From JBEBSD01 sp040394475 (GTDB lineage Bacteria > Bacteroidota > Bacteroidia > Cytophagales > Spirosomataceae), in contig JBEBSD010000006.1 in the NCBI GenBank assembly GCA_040394475.1, positions 90,275-154,274 of the forward strand: a DNA stretch of 64,000 bases, given 5' to 3'. The notes beneath the pieces are model-generated. The model made no database searches. It was not told the DNA's origin and saw only the letters and a program-made list of their open reading frames with translations. Both the position numbers and the translations under genes were made by a program. Below, piece after piece: positions 16,274 through 25,677 of this stretch. Numbering within the stretch: position 1 is the stretch's first letter; each line of letters begins with the position of its first letter.

Positions 16274-17674
16274 ATGACTGAGAACCACTCAAGGCGAACG
16301 TTTCTTCGCAACCTGAGCGTGCTGACAGCCGGTGCCGCGCTTCCCCTGTCTGCGGATGCCTTTGGCGCCAATAAGAAATTAAGAATCCTCCTGGTAGGAA
16401 CCGGTTCGAGGGGAATAGGTTTCTGGGGACAGCGTTTACTCAGGCAATACCCCGATTTACTTGAATTCGTGGCCCTGTCCGACCACAATCCGGGTCGCCT
16501 CCAATACGCCAAAGAATACATCGGAGTTAGTTGTCCTACGTATGTGGATTTTGATAAAGGACTGAAGGAGTCGAAACCGGATCTGGTCATCGTTACCACC
16601 GTGGACGGCACCCATCATGAATTTATTATCAAAGGGCTTCAGCAGGGGTGCGATGTGATCACGGAGAAGCCCATGACCACCGATGCCGAAAAATGCCAGG
16701 CGATCCTGGACGCTGAAAAGCAATCGGGACGCAAGCTGCTTGTTGGGTTCAATTACCGGTGGAGCCCGTATGTGACCAAGGTAAAGGAGCTTCTGGCGGC
16801 CGGTACGATCGGAGAAATCAGCTCAGTGGATTTCAGTTGGTACCTGAACATTCACCATGGCGCCTCTTATTTCCGCCGCTGGAATGGGTTGATGGAACAC
16901 AGCGGCTCCCTGTTTGTTCACAAAGCCTCCCATCACTTCGACCTGCTTAACTGGTGGCTGGACAGTGATCCCGAAGAAGTATTCGCGTATGGGTCGCTCG
17001 AGCATTACGGAAAAAACGGCCCCTTCCGCGGGAAAAACTGCCGGAGCTGTGAACATAAAAAAGAATGTATTTACTACTGGGATATCACCAAGAGTAAGCA
17101 GGAAATGAAGCTGTATGTAGAGCAGGAGCACCACGATGGCTATTTTAAAGATGCGTGTGTGTACCGGAATGAAATTGATATTTACGATAAAATGTCGGCG
17201 CAAATCAAGTATGCCAACAATACGGTCGTAAACTATTCCCTGACGACCTATTCTCCCTATGAAGGCTGGCGGATTGCGTTCAACGGCCATAAGGGACGGA
17301 TTGAGGCCTGGCTGGATATCCCTTTTATGAAAAACGAGCAATTGGACCAGTCCGGATTGCACGCTGCCGAGATGAACCAATCGGGACAGGATAAAATGGT
17401 GCATGAGCCGATTGTGGTGCATAAAAACTGGGAGGATTATCAGACCCTCCAGGTTTCCAGTGAAAGGGCCGGGCATGGCGGCGGCGACAGCCGTTTGCAG
17501 GATAAGCTCTTCAAAAACCCTGCAGCGCCGGATCCGCTAAAGCATGCTGCCGGTATCCGCGACGGCGCCATGGCGGTCCTGATCGGGGTAGCTGCCCGCA
17601 AAAGCATCGAAACGAAGTCAGTGATCAAAATAGGGGACCTGACTTCCCTGAAACCCAGCAGGAACCGCGTCTGA
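16274..17674 (+). CDS. Gfo/Idh/MocA oxidoreductase with cysteine cluster and Tat-type signal
   Basis: A 466-residue protein; the start is set at the ATG at 16274 because the Tat motif SRRTFLRN then falls at residues 6-13. The Rossmann motif VGTGSRG is at 41-47, EKP at 131-133, and the catalytic-region KASHHFD at 217-223. A C256-x2-C259-x5-C265 cluster (NCRSCEHKKEC) sits in the C-terminal domain, as in a recognised Gfo/Idh subgroup, and may bind a metal ion. It is longer than typical dehydrogenases of the family (about 340-380). It stands alone on the plus strand between the RND operon and the DsbA-like gene, so context does not reveal the substrate. Confidence 0.9.
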   Translation: MTENHSRRTFLRNLSVLTAGAALPLSADAFGANKKLRILLVGTGSRGIGFWGQRLLRQYPDLLEFVALSDHNPGRLQYAKEYIGVSCPTYVDFDKGLKESKPDLVIVTTVDGTHHEFIIKGLQQGCDVITEKPMTTDAEKCQAILDAEKQSGRKLLVGFNYRWSPYVTKVKELLAAGTIGEISSVDFSWYLNIHHGASYFRRWNGLMEHSGSLFVHKASHHFDLLNWWLDSDPEEVFAYGSLEHYGKNGPFRGKNCRSCEHKKECIYYWDITKSKQEMKLYVEQEHHDGYFKDACVYRNEIDIYDKMSAQIKYANNTVVNYSLTTYSPYEGWRIAFNGHKGRIEAWLDIPFMKNEQLDQSGLHAAEMNQSGQDKMVHEPIVVHKNWEDYQTLQVSSERAGHGGGDSRLQDKLFKNPAAPDPLKHAAGIRDGAMAVLIGVAARKSIETKSVIKIGDLTSLKPSRNRV

Positions 17675-17721
17675 CAATCTGCGGCAGGCCGGGGAACCGG
17701 CCTGCCTGCTTTCATAGGAGG

Positions 17722-18429
17722 TCAGGAGCAGTCGCCTTCCGGCGTACATACTGCACCGCCGGCCAGATCCGGTTGTGGTTGTTCTTTCTTCCAGTTTGCA
17801 AAGGTTTTTTCGAGCATTTCGGAAAATGCGGCTACCGGCTGCGCGCCTGAAACCCCGTATTTTCTTTCAACCGCGAAAAACGGCACCCCGCCGATGCCCA
17901 GTAGCCTGGCGGCCTCACCGTCCCGGCGGACATCTTCCGCAAAATCGTCTCCGGCCAGGACCTCGTTTACTTCCTCCGCTTCCAGGCCGGCCTCCACAGC
18001 AAGTCTGGAGAGCGTAGCATGATCGCTCATCAATTCCCCTTCGGTAAAGTACGCTTTGAAGAACCGTTCTTCCACTTCATCGGCAAGTCCGTGTTTTTTG
18101 GCCAGCTGGATCAGCCGGTGCGCATCCCGGGAATTGGCAATCTGCGCCTTATCAAAACGGTAATCCAAGCCGGCCTTCCGAGCCGTGGCAACCACATTTT
18201 CGTGGAGACGCACGGACCATTCGCGGGTTTGGCCTTTCATTTCGGCTACGTAGTCGTAAACATCTTTTCCGGGCTGGTGCTCCAGCCGGGGATTGAGTTG
18301 AAAACTGCGCCATTCAACACTTACTTCGTCTCTGTGAGGGAATTGCTGCAGCGCTGTTTCAAAATGCCTTTTGCCTATGTAGCAAAACGGACACATAATG
18401 TCACTCCATATTTCAATTTTCATCGGCAT
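17722..18429 (-). CDS. FrnE-like DsbA-family thiol oxidoreductase
   Basis: A 235-residue protein without a signal peptide, hence cytoplasmic. The thioredoxin-fold motif SDIMCPFCYIGK has a C13-x2-C16 active site, and LGIGGVPFFAVERKYGVSGAQP near residue 185 is the cis-proline region of this family. Relatives are annotated as polyketide-type FrnE or 2-hydroxychromene-2-carboxylate isomerase-like proteins, and one in Deinococcus is a disulfide isomerase. The C-terminus ends CTPEGDCS, adding a second cysteine pair that may take part in disulfide exchange. The next gene downstream on the same strand starts after a gap, so it is probably monocistronic. Confidence 0.9.
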   Translation of the reverse strand: MPMKIEIWSDIMCPFCYIGKRHFETALQQFPHRDEVSVEWRSFQLNPRLEHQPGKDVYDYVAEMKGQTREWSVRLHENVVATARKAGLDYRFDKAQIANSRDAHRLIQLAKKHGLADEVEERFFKAYFTEGELMSDHATLSRLAVEAGLEAEEVNEVLAGDDFAEDVRRDGEAARLLGIGGVPFFAVERKYGVSGAQPVAAFSEMLEKTFANWKKEQPQPDLAGGAVCTPEGDCS

Positions 18430-18616
18430 CGTTAGTAAAACCTGTTAAAAGTTTTCCTGAAAATGTCACGGACCGTTCCGGTTTCAGGATGTACGAGACG
18501 CTGTCCCGTTTCATACCGGCACAACCGGCTCCGGGATTTCAGCGCGCTCTATTCAGTAAACGCTGATTGCAGCGAACCTGTTCCCGGGACCGCCGGCATG
18601 GTGAAAAATAACGGGA

Positions 18617-19528
18617 TCAGGCCTGAACAGTTTTTCGTTCCTGAAGGGCTATGACCAGGATAGTCCCCACGATCAGGAAGGCGCCGGCCCAATCGGTAAA
18701 TCCAAACGGGACCTTTAACCAATACACTGCCACAACAGCCGCCGAAACAGGTTCGGCACAGGCCAGCAACCCGGAAGTCTGGGGTCCCAGGATCTTTACG
18801 GCGTTAAGGTAGGCATAGAAGGGGATTAACGTTCCGAACAGGATAATGAATAAAATCCCGCCGGCAGTTTGCAGGTCCCATATACCCGGAACATGCAGCG
18901 GATTGCTGACCATGATGAAGGCGCCGCCGCCGATAAGCATGGCCCATCCGACAAGCACCATGGAAGGGTACTTATTCAGCAGGCGCACGGGCTGGATGGA
19001 ATGGATAGCCAGGGTGATCGCCGAGGCAATTCCCCAGAACAGGGCGATCCCCGATAGCGAGAGCTTGTCGGTCCGGCCTTGCGTGACCAGCAGGAAAATG
19101 CCTGCCAATGCCATTAAAATGGCCAGATAATCGAATCCCGAGGGCCATTTGTGGGTAGAAACGGCCATGTAGAGCATAATGAACACCGGCCCCGTATATT
19201 GAATGACCGTAGCCGTGGCGGCATTGGAACTCGCTATAGCTGCAAAATACGTGTACTGTACGGCCAGCATGCCGAAGATACTGAAAAGCACCAGCGAACG
19301 CCGGTCTTTCGGGTGGCGCCATATCTGGCCCAGGTCTATGTTTTTACGGGCAGCGGCCAGCAGTAAGAGTAAGGAACCGGCGGTGATCAGGCGTACCGTC
19401 ACCAGCCATTCAGGGGTAATTTGTTTTTCCTGAAAAAGAAATTGGGCAAAGGCTCCGGATATGCCCCACAGGGTGGCTGCTCCGATCGCCATAATAAAGC
19501 CGGCTACTCGTTTGTCGATGGTTTTCAT
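18617..19528 (-). CDS. EamA/DMT-superfamily exporter
   Basis: A 303-residue inner-membrane protein with ten hydrophobic segments in two tandem EamA halves: the first begins GFIMAIGAATLWGISGAFAQFL, the second near LSLSGIALFWGIASAITLAIHS. Both halves end in the motif typical of drug/metabolite exporters (ATATVIQYTGPVFIMLY and TSGLLACAEPVSAAVVAVYWL). Substrates in the family range from amino acids to nucleotide sugars, and none can be chosen here. An exact TAnnTTTG lies about 18 bp upstream of the ATG. Confidence 0.92.
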   Translation of the reverse strand: MKTIDKRVAGFIMAIGAATLWGISGAFAQFLFQEKQITPEWLVTVRLITAGSLLLLLAAARKNIDLGQIWRHPKDRRSLVLFSIFGMLAVQYTYFAAIASSNAATATVIQYTGPVFIMLYMAVSTHKWPSGFDYLAILMALAGIFLLVTQGRTDKLSLSGIALFWGIASAITLAIHSIQPVRLLNKYPSMVLVGWAMLIGGGAFIMVSNPLHVPGIWDLQTAGGILFIILFGTLIPFYAYLNAVKILGPQTSGLLACAEPVSAAVVAVYWLKVPFGFTDWAGAFLIVGTILVIALQERKTVQA

Positions 19529-19545
19529 AGGGAATTACTGATCCG

Positions 19546-19553
19546 CAAAGTTA
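19546..19553 (-). promoter_or_regulatory. Candidate -7 element of the EamA gene
   Basis: The minus strand reads TAACTTTG, an exact TAnnTTTG, giving a leader of about 10 nt before the ATG at 19528. Confidence 0.4.
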
Positions 19554-19579
19554 CGGGTAATTTGCTGTCTGCCGGGAGT

Positions 19580-20095
19580 TTAGCGGGAAAATAATGAAGG
19601 AGTGTACCGGGTTACCTCACTGGTGTCGGTAGAAAGCGCCAGTAACGCCGCTTGTGTATTTCCCAGTACCGGATGCACAAAGTGCGGCGCGATTTCCGCC
19701 ATAGGGTGCAGCACGAAATTCCGCTCATGTAGTCGGGGATGGGGAATTTCCAGCCGTTCAGTAGTCATCACCAGCTGATCGTAGTAAAGAATATCAATAT
19801 CGATCAGGCGGCTTTCCCAACGTTTGAGGCGGCGGCGTCCGAGCACTGCCTCGATATCGAGCAAGACCGTGAGGAGATTGTCAGGAGAAAGTCGGGTATG
19901 GATACCAACGGCCTGGTTGAGATAAGCAGGCTGGTCGGCTGTGCCCCAGGGCGCTGTTTCATATAATGCAGAGCGGATAACCACTGTACCTGCCCGTTGC
20001 TCCAACGCCTCAATCGCCCGGGCGATCAGCGCTCCGCGGTCGCCGAGATTAGAGCCGAGCAGCAAATACGCCATATGTTCGTGCAGGGAGGTCAT
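19580..20095 (-). CDS. folK: 2-amino-4-hydroxy-6-hydroxymethyldihydropteridine diphosphokinase
   Basis: A 171-residue cytoplasmic kinase that transfers pyrophosphate from ATP to 6-hydroxymethyl-dihydropterin in folate synthesis. The motifs are the N-terminal LLLGSNLGDR, ALYETAPWG in the substrate loop, and RWESRLIDIDILYYD, which carries the Mg2+-binding aspartates. HPRLHERNFVLHPMAEI completes the family signature. The methionine at residue 8 (ATG at 20074) gives the more usual MAYLLLGSN start and may be the real one. It begins 18 bp after the lepA stop, so the two are probably co-transcribed. Confidence 0.96.
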   Translation of the reverse strand: MTSLHEHMAYLLLGSNLGDRGALIARAIEALEQRAGTVVIRSALYETAPWGTADQPAYLNQAVGIHTRLSPDNLLTVLLDIEAVLGRRRLKRWESRLIDIDILYYDQLVMTTERLEIPHPRLHERNFVLHPMAEIAPHFVHPVLGNTQAALLALSTDTSEVTRYTPSLFSR

Positions 20096-20113
20096 CCGGG
20101 GGAGAGGGCAGCC

Positions 20114-21901
20114 TTAATTGATTTTCAGTACCGCCATAAAGGCTTCCTGCGGGATTTCCACATTGCCTACCTGGCGCATCCGCTTTTTTCCTTTTTTCTG
20201 CTTCTCCAAAAGCTTTCTTTTCCTGGAAATGTCCCCACCGTAGCATTTGGCGAGCACGTCTTTCCGCATGGCCTTAACCGTTTCCCGGGCGATGATCTTT
20301 TGTCCGATAGCTGCCTGGATGGCAATTTCGAACATCTGCCGGGGAATGAGTTCCCGCAGCTTTTCGCACAGCTTTTTACCCCATTCATAGGCTTTGCTCC
20401 GGTGTACGATGGCGGAAAGGGCATCCACTTTTTCCCCGTTCAACATAACATCCAGCTTCACCATATCCGATTCCTTGTAGCCGCTCAGTTCGTAATCCAG
20501 GGAAGCATAGCCCCTCGAAATGGTTTTCAGCTTGTCGAAGAAATCAAAAACCACTTCCGCCAGGGGCATGGAAAACTGGATCTCCACCCGGTCGGCCGTC
20601 AGGTATACCTGGTTGGTCAGCATCCCGCGCTTGTCCATACAAAGCGACATGATGCCTCCGATGTATTCGGCCTTGGTAATAATCTGGGCGTTGATAAAGG
20701 GCTCTTCGATCCAGTCGATATAGTTCGGTTCCGGCATTTCAGACGGGGCGCTCACTTTAAGGAGGTTCCCCTTGGAAGTAACAACGTCAAATTGAACGGA
20801 CGGGACCGTTGTGATCACGGTCATGTCAAATTCCCGTTCGAGGCGTTCCTGCACGATCTCCATATGCAGCATGCCCAGAAAACCGCAGCGGAAGCCGAAT
20901 CCAAGGGCGGCTGAGGTTTCCGGTTCCCATACCAGCGCTGCATCATTGAGCTGTAATTTTTCCATGGCATCCCGGAGTTCTTCGAATTCGCTGGTATCAA
21001 CCGGATAAATTCCTGCAAATACCATGGGCTTTACTTCTGAAAAGCCCTGGATCGCCGTTTGGGCAGGCCGGTTCAGGTGAGTAATGGTATCGCCTACTTT
21101 TACCTCCCGCGCCACTTTTATACCGGAGATCAGATAACCCACGTCTCCGCATTCAATCACTTCCTTGGGAGCTTGCTGCAGCAGCAGGGTGCCGATTTCG
21201 TCTGCAATATACTCCTTTCCGGTGGCCATGAATTTGACCTTGTCTCCTTTCCGGATACTGCCGTTTTTTACACGGAAAATGACTTCAATTCCCCGGTAGG
21301 AGTTAAAAACAGAGTCGAAAATGAGTGCCTGCAAGGGAGCCGCCGGGTCTCCTGCAGGAGGTGGAATGCGGTCCACAATGGCATTAAGGATGGCTTCGAT
21401 CCCGATCCCGGTTTTGCCGCTGGCGGGGATGATTTCATCCCTTTTGCAGCCGAGCAGGTCGACCATTTCATCTTTAATCTCTTCCGGCATGGCACCCGGG
21501 AGATCGATCTTATTCAGTACCGGAATAATCACGAGATCATGATTAATGGCCAGGTAGAGGTTTGAAATTGTCTGGGCTTCGGTTCCCTGCGCCGAGTCCA
21601 CCAGCAGCAGCGCCCCTTCACAGGCGGCAATAGACCGTGATACCTCGTATGAAAAATCTACGTGGCCGGGCGTATCGATCAGGTTGAGAATGTATTCTTC
21701 TCCGTTATAAGGGTACCGCATTTGGATGGCATGGCTCTTGATCGTGATGCCACGCTCCCGCTCGAGGTCCATGTTGTCCAGTAACTGAGCCTGCATTTCA
21801 CGATTGGTAACGGTATTCGTGAATTCCAATAACCGGTCGGCCAGGGTACTTTTACCATGGTCAATATGGGCAATGATGCAAAAATTGCGGATGTTCTTCA
21901 T
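20114..21901 (-). CDS. lepA: Elongation factor 4 (LepA), ribosome-associated GTPase
   Basis: A 595-residue translation GTPase of normal family length. The ATG at 21901 is chosen, giving MKNIRNFCIIAHIDHGKSTL with the P-loop AHIDHGKS; a longer in-frame extension upstream is not conserved in the family. The switch II motif DTPGHVDFSYEV and the guanine-specificity motif NKID are present. The characteristic LepA C-terminal domain includes MLHMEIVQERLEREF and the tail RMRQVGNVEIPQEAFMAVLKI. It promotes back-translocation or assists ribosome function under stress. It heads a lepA-folK pair and is divergent from the TonB-dependent receptor. Confidence 0.98.
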   Translation of the reverse strand: MKNIRNFCIIAHIDHGKSTLADRLLEFTNTVTNREMQAQLLDNMDLERERGITIKSHAIQMRYPYNGEEYILNLIDTPGHVDFSYEVSRSIAACEGALLLVDSAQGTEAQTISNLYLAINHDLVIIPVLNKIDLPGAMPEEIKDEMVDLLGCKRDEIIPASGKTGIGIEAILNAIVDRIPPPAGDPAAPLQALIFDSVFNSYRGIEVIFRVKNGSIRKGDKVKFMATGKEYIADEIGTLLLQQAPKEVIECGDVGYLISGIKVAREVKVGDTITHLNRPAQTAIQGFSEVKPMVFAGIYPVDTSEFEELRDAMEKLQLNDAALVWEPETSAALGFGFRCGFLGMLHMEIVQERLEREFDMTVITTVPSVQFDVVTSKGNLLKVSAPSEMPEPNYIDWIEEPFINAQIITKAEYIGGIMSLCMDKRGMLTNQVYLTADRVEIQFSMPLAEVVFDFFDKLKTISRGYASLDYELSGYKESDMVKLDVMLNGEKVDALSAIVHRSKAYEWGKKLCEKLRELIPRQMFEIAIQAAIGQKIIARETVKAMRKDVLAKCYGGDISRKRKLLEKQKKGKKRMRQVGNVEIPQEAFMAVLKIN

Positions 21902-21981
21902 GAAGAAACTTAAACGGTCTATCCTGTTAACGCCTCCCGCCGGCACTGAACTTTCAGTGTTGTCGGACGGGAATCGGGACG

Positions 21982-21989
21982 CAAATTTA
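21982..21989 (-). promoter_or_regulatory. Candidate -7 element of lepA
   Basis: The minus strand reads TAAATTTG, an exact TAnnTTTG, about 81 bp upstream of the ATG at 21901. Confidence 0.4.
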
Positions 21990-22074
21990 TCCTTACCTTT
22001 TCTTTTTATTGGTATTTTAAGATCGATATTTTTAAAACGGGGCAGATCCTTCCGCAGAATAGGAGTATTTTTAG

Positions 22075-22082
22075 TATTTTTG
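22075..22082 (+). promoter_or_regulatory. Candidate -7 element of the TonB-dependent receptor gene
   Basis: TATTTTTG matches TAnnTTTG exactly but would leave a leader of nearly 190 nt before the ATG at 22281. The remainder of 21902-22280 shows no gene or repeat. Confidence 0.3.
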
Positions 22083-22280
22083 GGTGCTGATTTTCACCCG
22101 GCGTCTACTTTTTTGCGCCGGTGGAACAGAACGGCTGCAAGCAGTCTTAACCGTTGCGGGCTACCAAAAAGGAGTGTTCCGGTTTTCCGGGCCCGTTTTA
22201 TTTTTTTACCCCTGCACATTAAACCTCCGGGAATGCAGGCTGTCCAACGCATTAAGCGTACCTGTTGAAAATTAATTAGC

Positions 22281-24668
22281 ATGTTGAAAAATAATCTTCT
22301 GAACCTGTTCTTTTGCATACTTCTGATTGTTTATCCTGGTTTTAAATCGATTGCTGCACCGTCCGACGGAAGCAGACTGGTAGGCCGTGTTCTGGAGGAA
22401 GGAAAAGGAGAGCCTGCCTATTTTGCCACTGTTGCGCTTTTGAAGCCGGATTCATCGGTGGTGACCGGGATATCGGCCGATGAAAATGGGGTATTCACGC
22501 TGGCCGGAATTAAACCGGGGAATTACCTGCTCCGGGTCTCCCTGGTAGGGTACGACAGCAAGGTGGTGCCCAATGTAGTGGTACCGGTAGAGGTGGGGAC
22601 AATTGACCTGGGGGTCATCTACCTGCAAGCGTCCAGTCAGAATCTCGACGAAGTGGTGATTACAGCCGAGCGGTCGATGATTGTGACGGATATCGACAAA
22701 ACCACTATTACAATCGGAGAGGACATGCTGGCTGCCAGTAACACGGCCAGTGACCTGCTGGAAAAGTTGCCGGCTGTGTCGGTAGATGAAAACGGGGCGC
22801 CGATGATCCGGGGGAAAACCAATATTGTGGTGCTCATCGACGGGAAGCCTTCCACACTTTACGGAAGTGACCTGGCCACGGTGCTGCAGACTTTCCCGGC
22901 GGACCTGATCGACCGGATTGACGTGATTACTACGCCGTCGGCCAAATACGAAGCGGATGGTGCGAGCGGAGTAATCGATATCATTACTAAAAAGGCCACT
23001 ATCACAGGGATCAACGGCAATGGCCGGCTGAGCCTCGGTACCTATAATACCCATAACGCCAACGGGAACATCAATTATAAAGGCGGAAAATGGGTCGTTC
23101 GAGGCTCTTTGAATTATCAGCAAAACGAGGTGTACAACACGCGTAACCTGGAACGCCTGAACCTGCGGTCAGAACTCCCTTCTACGTTGTTCCAGGAAGG
23201 GACCGGGAGCAGCAAATCCAGGAACTTCTTCGGGAGAATAGGGGCTAATTACGATTTTGACGAAAAAAACAGCCTGGGATTCTCCATTAACCATAGCCGC
23301 AACGCCAATGACAACTTCAGCAGCACGGCTAACGAAACGGTGCTTTCGGATGGCGGTATCACCCAGAAGTTCCTGCGGGTCAACAATGGCGAGAGTGATG
23401 GCGATAACAATTCCTACAGTTTGGATTACCGGCGGGTTTTTTCGGAAAGTAACCATAACCTGACGGTCATGGTCAATTACAGTACCGGGAATTCCGACGG
23501 CCGATCGGAAATGGAACAACAGAGTGATTTCGATGAATGGCGGCGGAACCAGTATAGTGTCCGGGATAACCAGTCGAACACGTTTTACGGAAAGGTGGAT
23601 TTCAGCTGGCCGGTAAACAAAATGCTGACGGTCGAAACCGGGGCGCACACGCGGCATAACCAGCGGCAAAACATCAATAATCTTTATCTGTATTCGGTTG
23701 AAAGTCAGGATTATGACCTGGACGACCGGCTAAGCAACCGTTTCGGGTATTCCGATGCCCTCATCAGCGGCTATGCCACTGCCACTCAGAAATGGAACGG
23801 CTGGGGCGTACGGCTGGGGCTGCGCCTGAGCAATATGACGCAGCATATGGACCAGATCAGTATGGACCGGAAGTTTTCCGTGCATTTCCTGAATTTTATC
23901 CCGTCGCTGTCGGTATCCCGGAAGATAGGTGAAAATGATATGTTTCGCCTGAATTACAGCCGGAAAGTACAACGTCCGCAGGCAGATTGGCTCAACCCGT
24001 TCACGGACGTTGCAGACCCCAGGAATATCCGTACGGGAAACCCGGATCTGAAACCTGAATTTGTCCATAAGATGGAACTGGGGTATTCCAACTACCAGGA
24101 TATCTTTGGCGTCGGGACCCGCTTCTTTTCGGATTTCTCCAATAATGCCATCACCAATCTCCGGACGATCGATGCGGAAGGAGTTTCATATTCGCGTTTC
24201 GATAACATAGGACGGGAGTTGTCCTACGGAATAGACTCCGATTTTTCCTGGAAAATAAACCCCAAGGTGAAATTGAATGCCAGCGGACGTTTCTTCCGGA
24301 CGGAAGTCGTGTCGCGATTGGCCGAAATTGACAACCGGAGATGGTCCTATTCGGGAAATATCAACGGGTACTTCCACCTGCCGCTCAATTTAAGAGGTTC
24401 GGCTTACGTGAGCTACGAAGGGCCCCGTGCGATTGCCCAGGGGCGGCGTTCGGGTGTTTTCGTAGCCAATATGACCCTGCGCAAGGACTTTATGGAGCGA
24501 AAAATGATTGTATCCCTCACCGCACAGGACCTTTTCCTTACCCGTGTTTACAAAAGCTATCTGAAGACACCCACCTATCAGCAAAGCTCGGTCTGGCAAC
24601 GGAGCAACCGGTACGTAGGGGTTGCGATCAACTATAAGTTTGGTAAAATTTCCGCCCAGCGCCATTAG
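22281..24668 (+). CDS. TonB-dependent receptor with carboxypeptidase-like N-terminal domain
   Basis: A 795-residue outer-membrane protein. A signal peptide (ending near KSIAAP) is followed by a carboxypeptidase regulatory-like beta-sandwich (about 33-115, VGRVLEEGKGEPAYFATVAL). A plug domain follows (about 120-235, LPAVSVDENGAPMIRGKTNIVVLIDGKP) and then a beta-barrel rich in alternating aromatic residues. It belongs to the shorter outer-membrane beta-barrel family rather than SusC (about 1000 residues), and no SusD gene lies nearby. Such receptors import iron chelates, vitamins or peptides or help assemble the envelope; the ligand is unknown. It is divergent from lepA and appears monocistronic. 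Confidence 0.93.
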   Translation: MLKNNLLNLFFCILLIVYPGFKSIAAPSDGSRLVGRVLEEGKGEPAYFATVALLKPDSSVVTGISADENGVFTLAGIKPGNYLLRVSLVGYDSKVVPNVVVPVEVGTIDLGVIYLQASSQNLDEVVITAERSMIVTDIDKTTITIGEDMLAASNTASDLLEKLPAVSVDENGAPMIRGKTNIVVLIDGKPSTLYGSDLATVLQTFPADLIDRIDVITTPSAKYEADGASGVIDIITKKATITGINGNGRLSLGTYNTHNANGNINYKGGKWVVRGSLNYQQNEVYNTRNLERLNLRSELPSTLFQEGTGSSKSRNFFGRIGANYDFDEKNSLGFSINHSRNANDNFSSTANETVLSDGGITQKFLRVNNGESDGDNNSYSLDYRRVFSESNHNLTVMVNYSTGNSDGRSEMEQQSDFDEWRRNQYSVRDNQSNTFYGKVDFSWPVNKMLTVETGAHTRHNQRQNINNLYLYSVESQDYDLDDRLSNRFGYSDALISGYATATQKWNGWGVRLGLRLSNMTQHMDQISMDRKFSVHFLNFIPSLSVSRKIGENDMFRLNYSRKVQRPQADWLNPFTDVADPRNIRTGNPDLKPEFVHKMELGYSNYQDIFGVGTRFFSDFSNNAITNLRTIDAEGVSYSRFDNIGRELSYGIDSDFSWKINPKVKLNASGRFFRTEVVSRLAEIDNRRWSYSGNINGYFHLPLNLRGSAYVSYEGPRAIAQGRRSGVFVANMTLRKDFMERKMIVSLTAQDLFLTRVYKSYLKTPTYQQSSVWQRSNRYVGVAINYKFGKISAQRH

Positions 24669-24731
24669 GCCGGGCTGTCCGGCAGAAAAGCGAGCCGCGC
24701 AATGACACATGACCCGTCATCACCCCTTGTT

Positions 24732-24756
24732 CTCCGTCGTCTCCGGACGACAGGAG
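24732..24756. terminator. Hairpin downstream of the receptor gene
   Basis: CTCCGTCGTC and GACGACAGGAG pair over 10 bp with one bulged A and a TCCG loop, 64 bp after the receptor stop. No T-run follows, so termination is only inferred from its position. Confidence 0.4.
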
Positions 24757-24860
24757 GGCGAGGTTTCGGGAAGGCCCTGGGCTACGCATTCCTTATTAGA
24801 ATATCGTTTCTAGTTTAAGTTATCTAGCACAATTCCCTGCATGTGGAAGCGCTATTGTTA

Positions 24861-25355
24861 TTACTCGGGTTTGCTTAAAAGAGATTTTATAAATAGATTT
24901 TTCGCCGTGGGCTTTTCATTACATTGCTCCAGTAACAATTTTGCCTCATTTTTATACTTTTCTGAGTTCAGAATACTGAGGTAAAAGTAAGGTACTAAAG
25001 ACTTATTATTATGTTTATTTATGATCTCCAGGCATTCTTTTTCTGTGAAATCATTAAAGTACATGCGATGAGGGAAGTACTTCCTCCAAAACCTCAGTTC
25101 GACACTCTCCGGGTACCGTTCTAACCCATCGTTTATTATAGTTTCAAATCTCCTTGTACCCAATTCCTGAAGTTGTTCAGGGATGTTATGGGGAACATTA
25201 AATTCAAATAGCTCCGTTGCAAAAGACCAGTATAAAACGGATAGATTCGCATACTCCTCAATACGTCCTTCTTGTAAGAGGTAAATCTCTCTTTCATAGT
25301 GACTTGCCGCTTCTTTGTATCTTTTGTTGATGTCAAGTTCAGTTGATTTATTCAT
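24861..25355 (-). CDS. Hypothetical helical protein, AT-rich, immunity-like
   Basis: A 164-residue cytoplasmic protein with no signal or membrane segment, which I do not recognise. It is almost entirely predicted helix with TPR-like repeats (KEAASHYEREIYLLQEGRIEEYANLSVLYW, and later LVPYFYLSILNSEKYKNEAKLLLEQC). Codon use is clearly more A/T-rich than in neighbours. Together with the small gene just downstream it resembles the orphan immunity genes of polymorphic-toxin loci, which are often short, acidic, helical and of odd composition. No toxin gene is nearby, so the role is an inference. Confidence 0.7.
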   Translation of the reverse strand: MNKSTELDINKRYKEAASHYEREIYLLQEGRIEEYANLSVLYWSFATELFEFNVPHNIPEQLQELGTRRFETIINDGLERYPESVELRFWRKYFPHRMYFNDFTEKECLEIINKHNNKSLVPYFYLSILNSEKYKNEAKLLLEQCNEKPTAKNLFIKSLLSKPE

Positions 25356-25470
25356 TTATATTTCGTGATTATATACCCTTATATCAATTAATTGTTAGTC
25401 TCTGAACCCGTGTCCGATTCATTTTTTATATTTTGATTAATTGTTCACAGACGTGTTGTAAATCATCCGA

Positions 25471-25677
25471 TTATTCTTTGCTTTCAGTAGCATAACCGAG
25501 CGCCAATTTGTTAACCAGGATATCCTCCAGGCAATTCATTAGTTGTCCGCGGTTTTCAATAGAACGAAGAATTAAAGGTATGTAAACCCTATATTCTTCT
25601 ATGGCGATATGCGCAGGAACTCCGATGGGATTCCAATCAGCCAATATCCGATTTGTATTTTCTATGTAATCTTTCAT
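25471..25677 (-). CDS. Small DUF1871-like protein
   Basis: A 68-residue soluble acidic protein. The pattern ILADWNPIGVPAHIAIEEYRVYIPLIL followed by a helical tail (LMNCLEDILVNKLALGY) resembles the small DUF1871/YugE-type proteins that often appear among immunity-like genes in Bacteroidota and Firmicutes. That family call is from memory of the pattern and is tentative. It lies upstream of the 164-residue helical gene on the same strand, with a 115-bp AT-rich gap, and shares its composition, so the two may have arrived together. Confidence 0.65.
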   Translation of the reverse strand: MKDYIENTNRILADWNPIGVPAHIAIEEYRVYIPLILRSIENRGQLMNCLEDILVNKLALGYATESKE

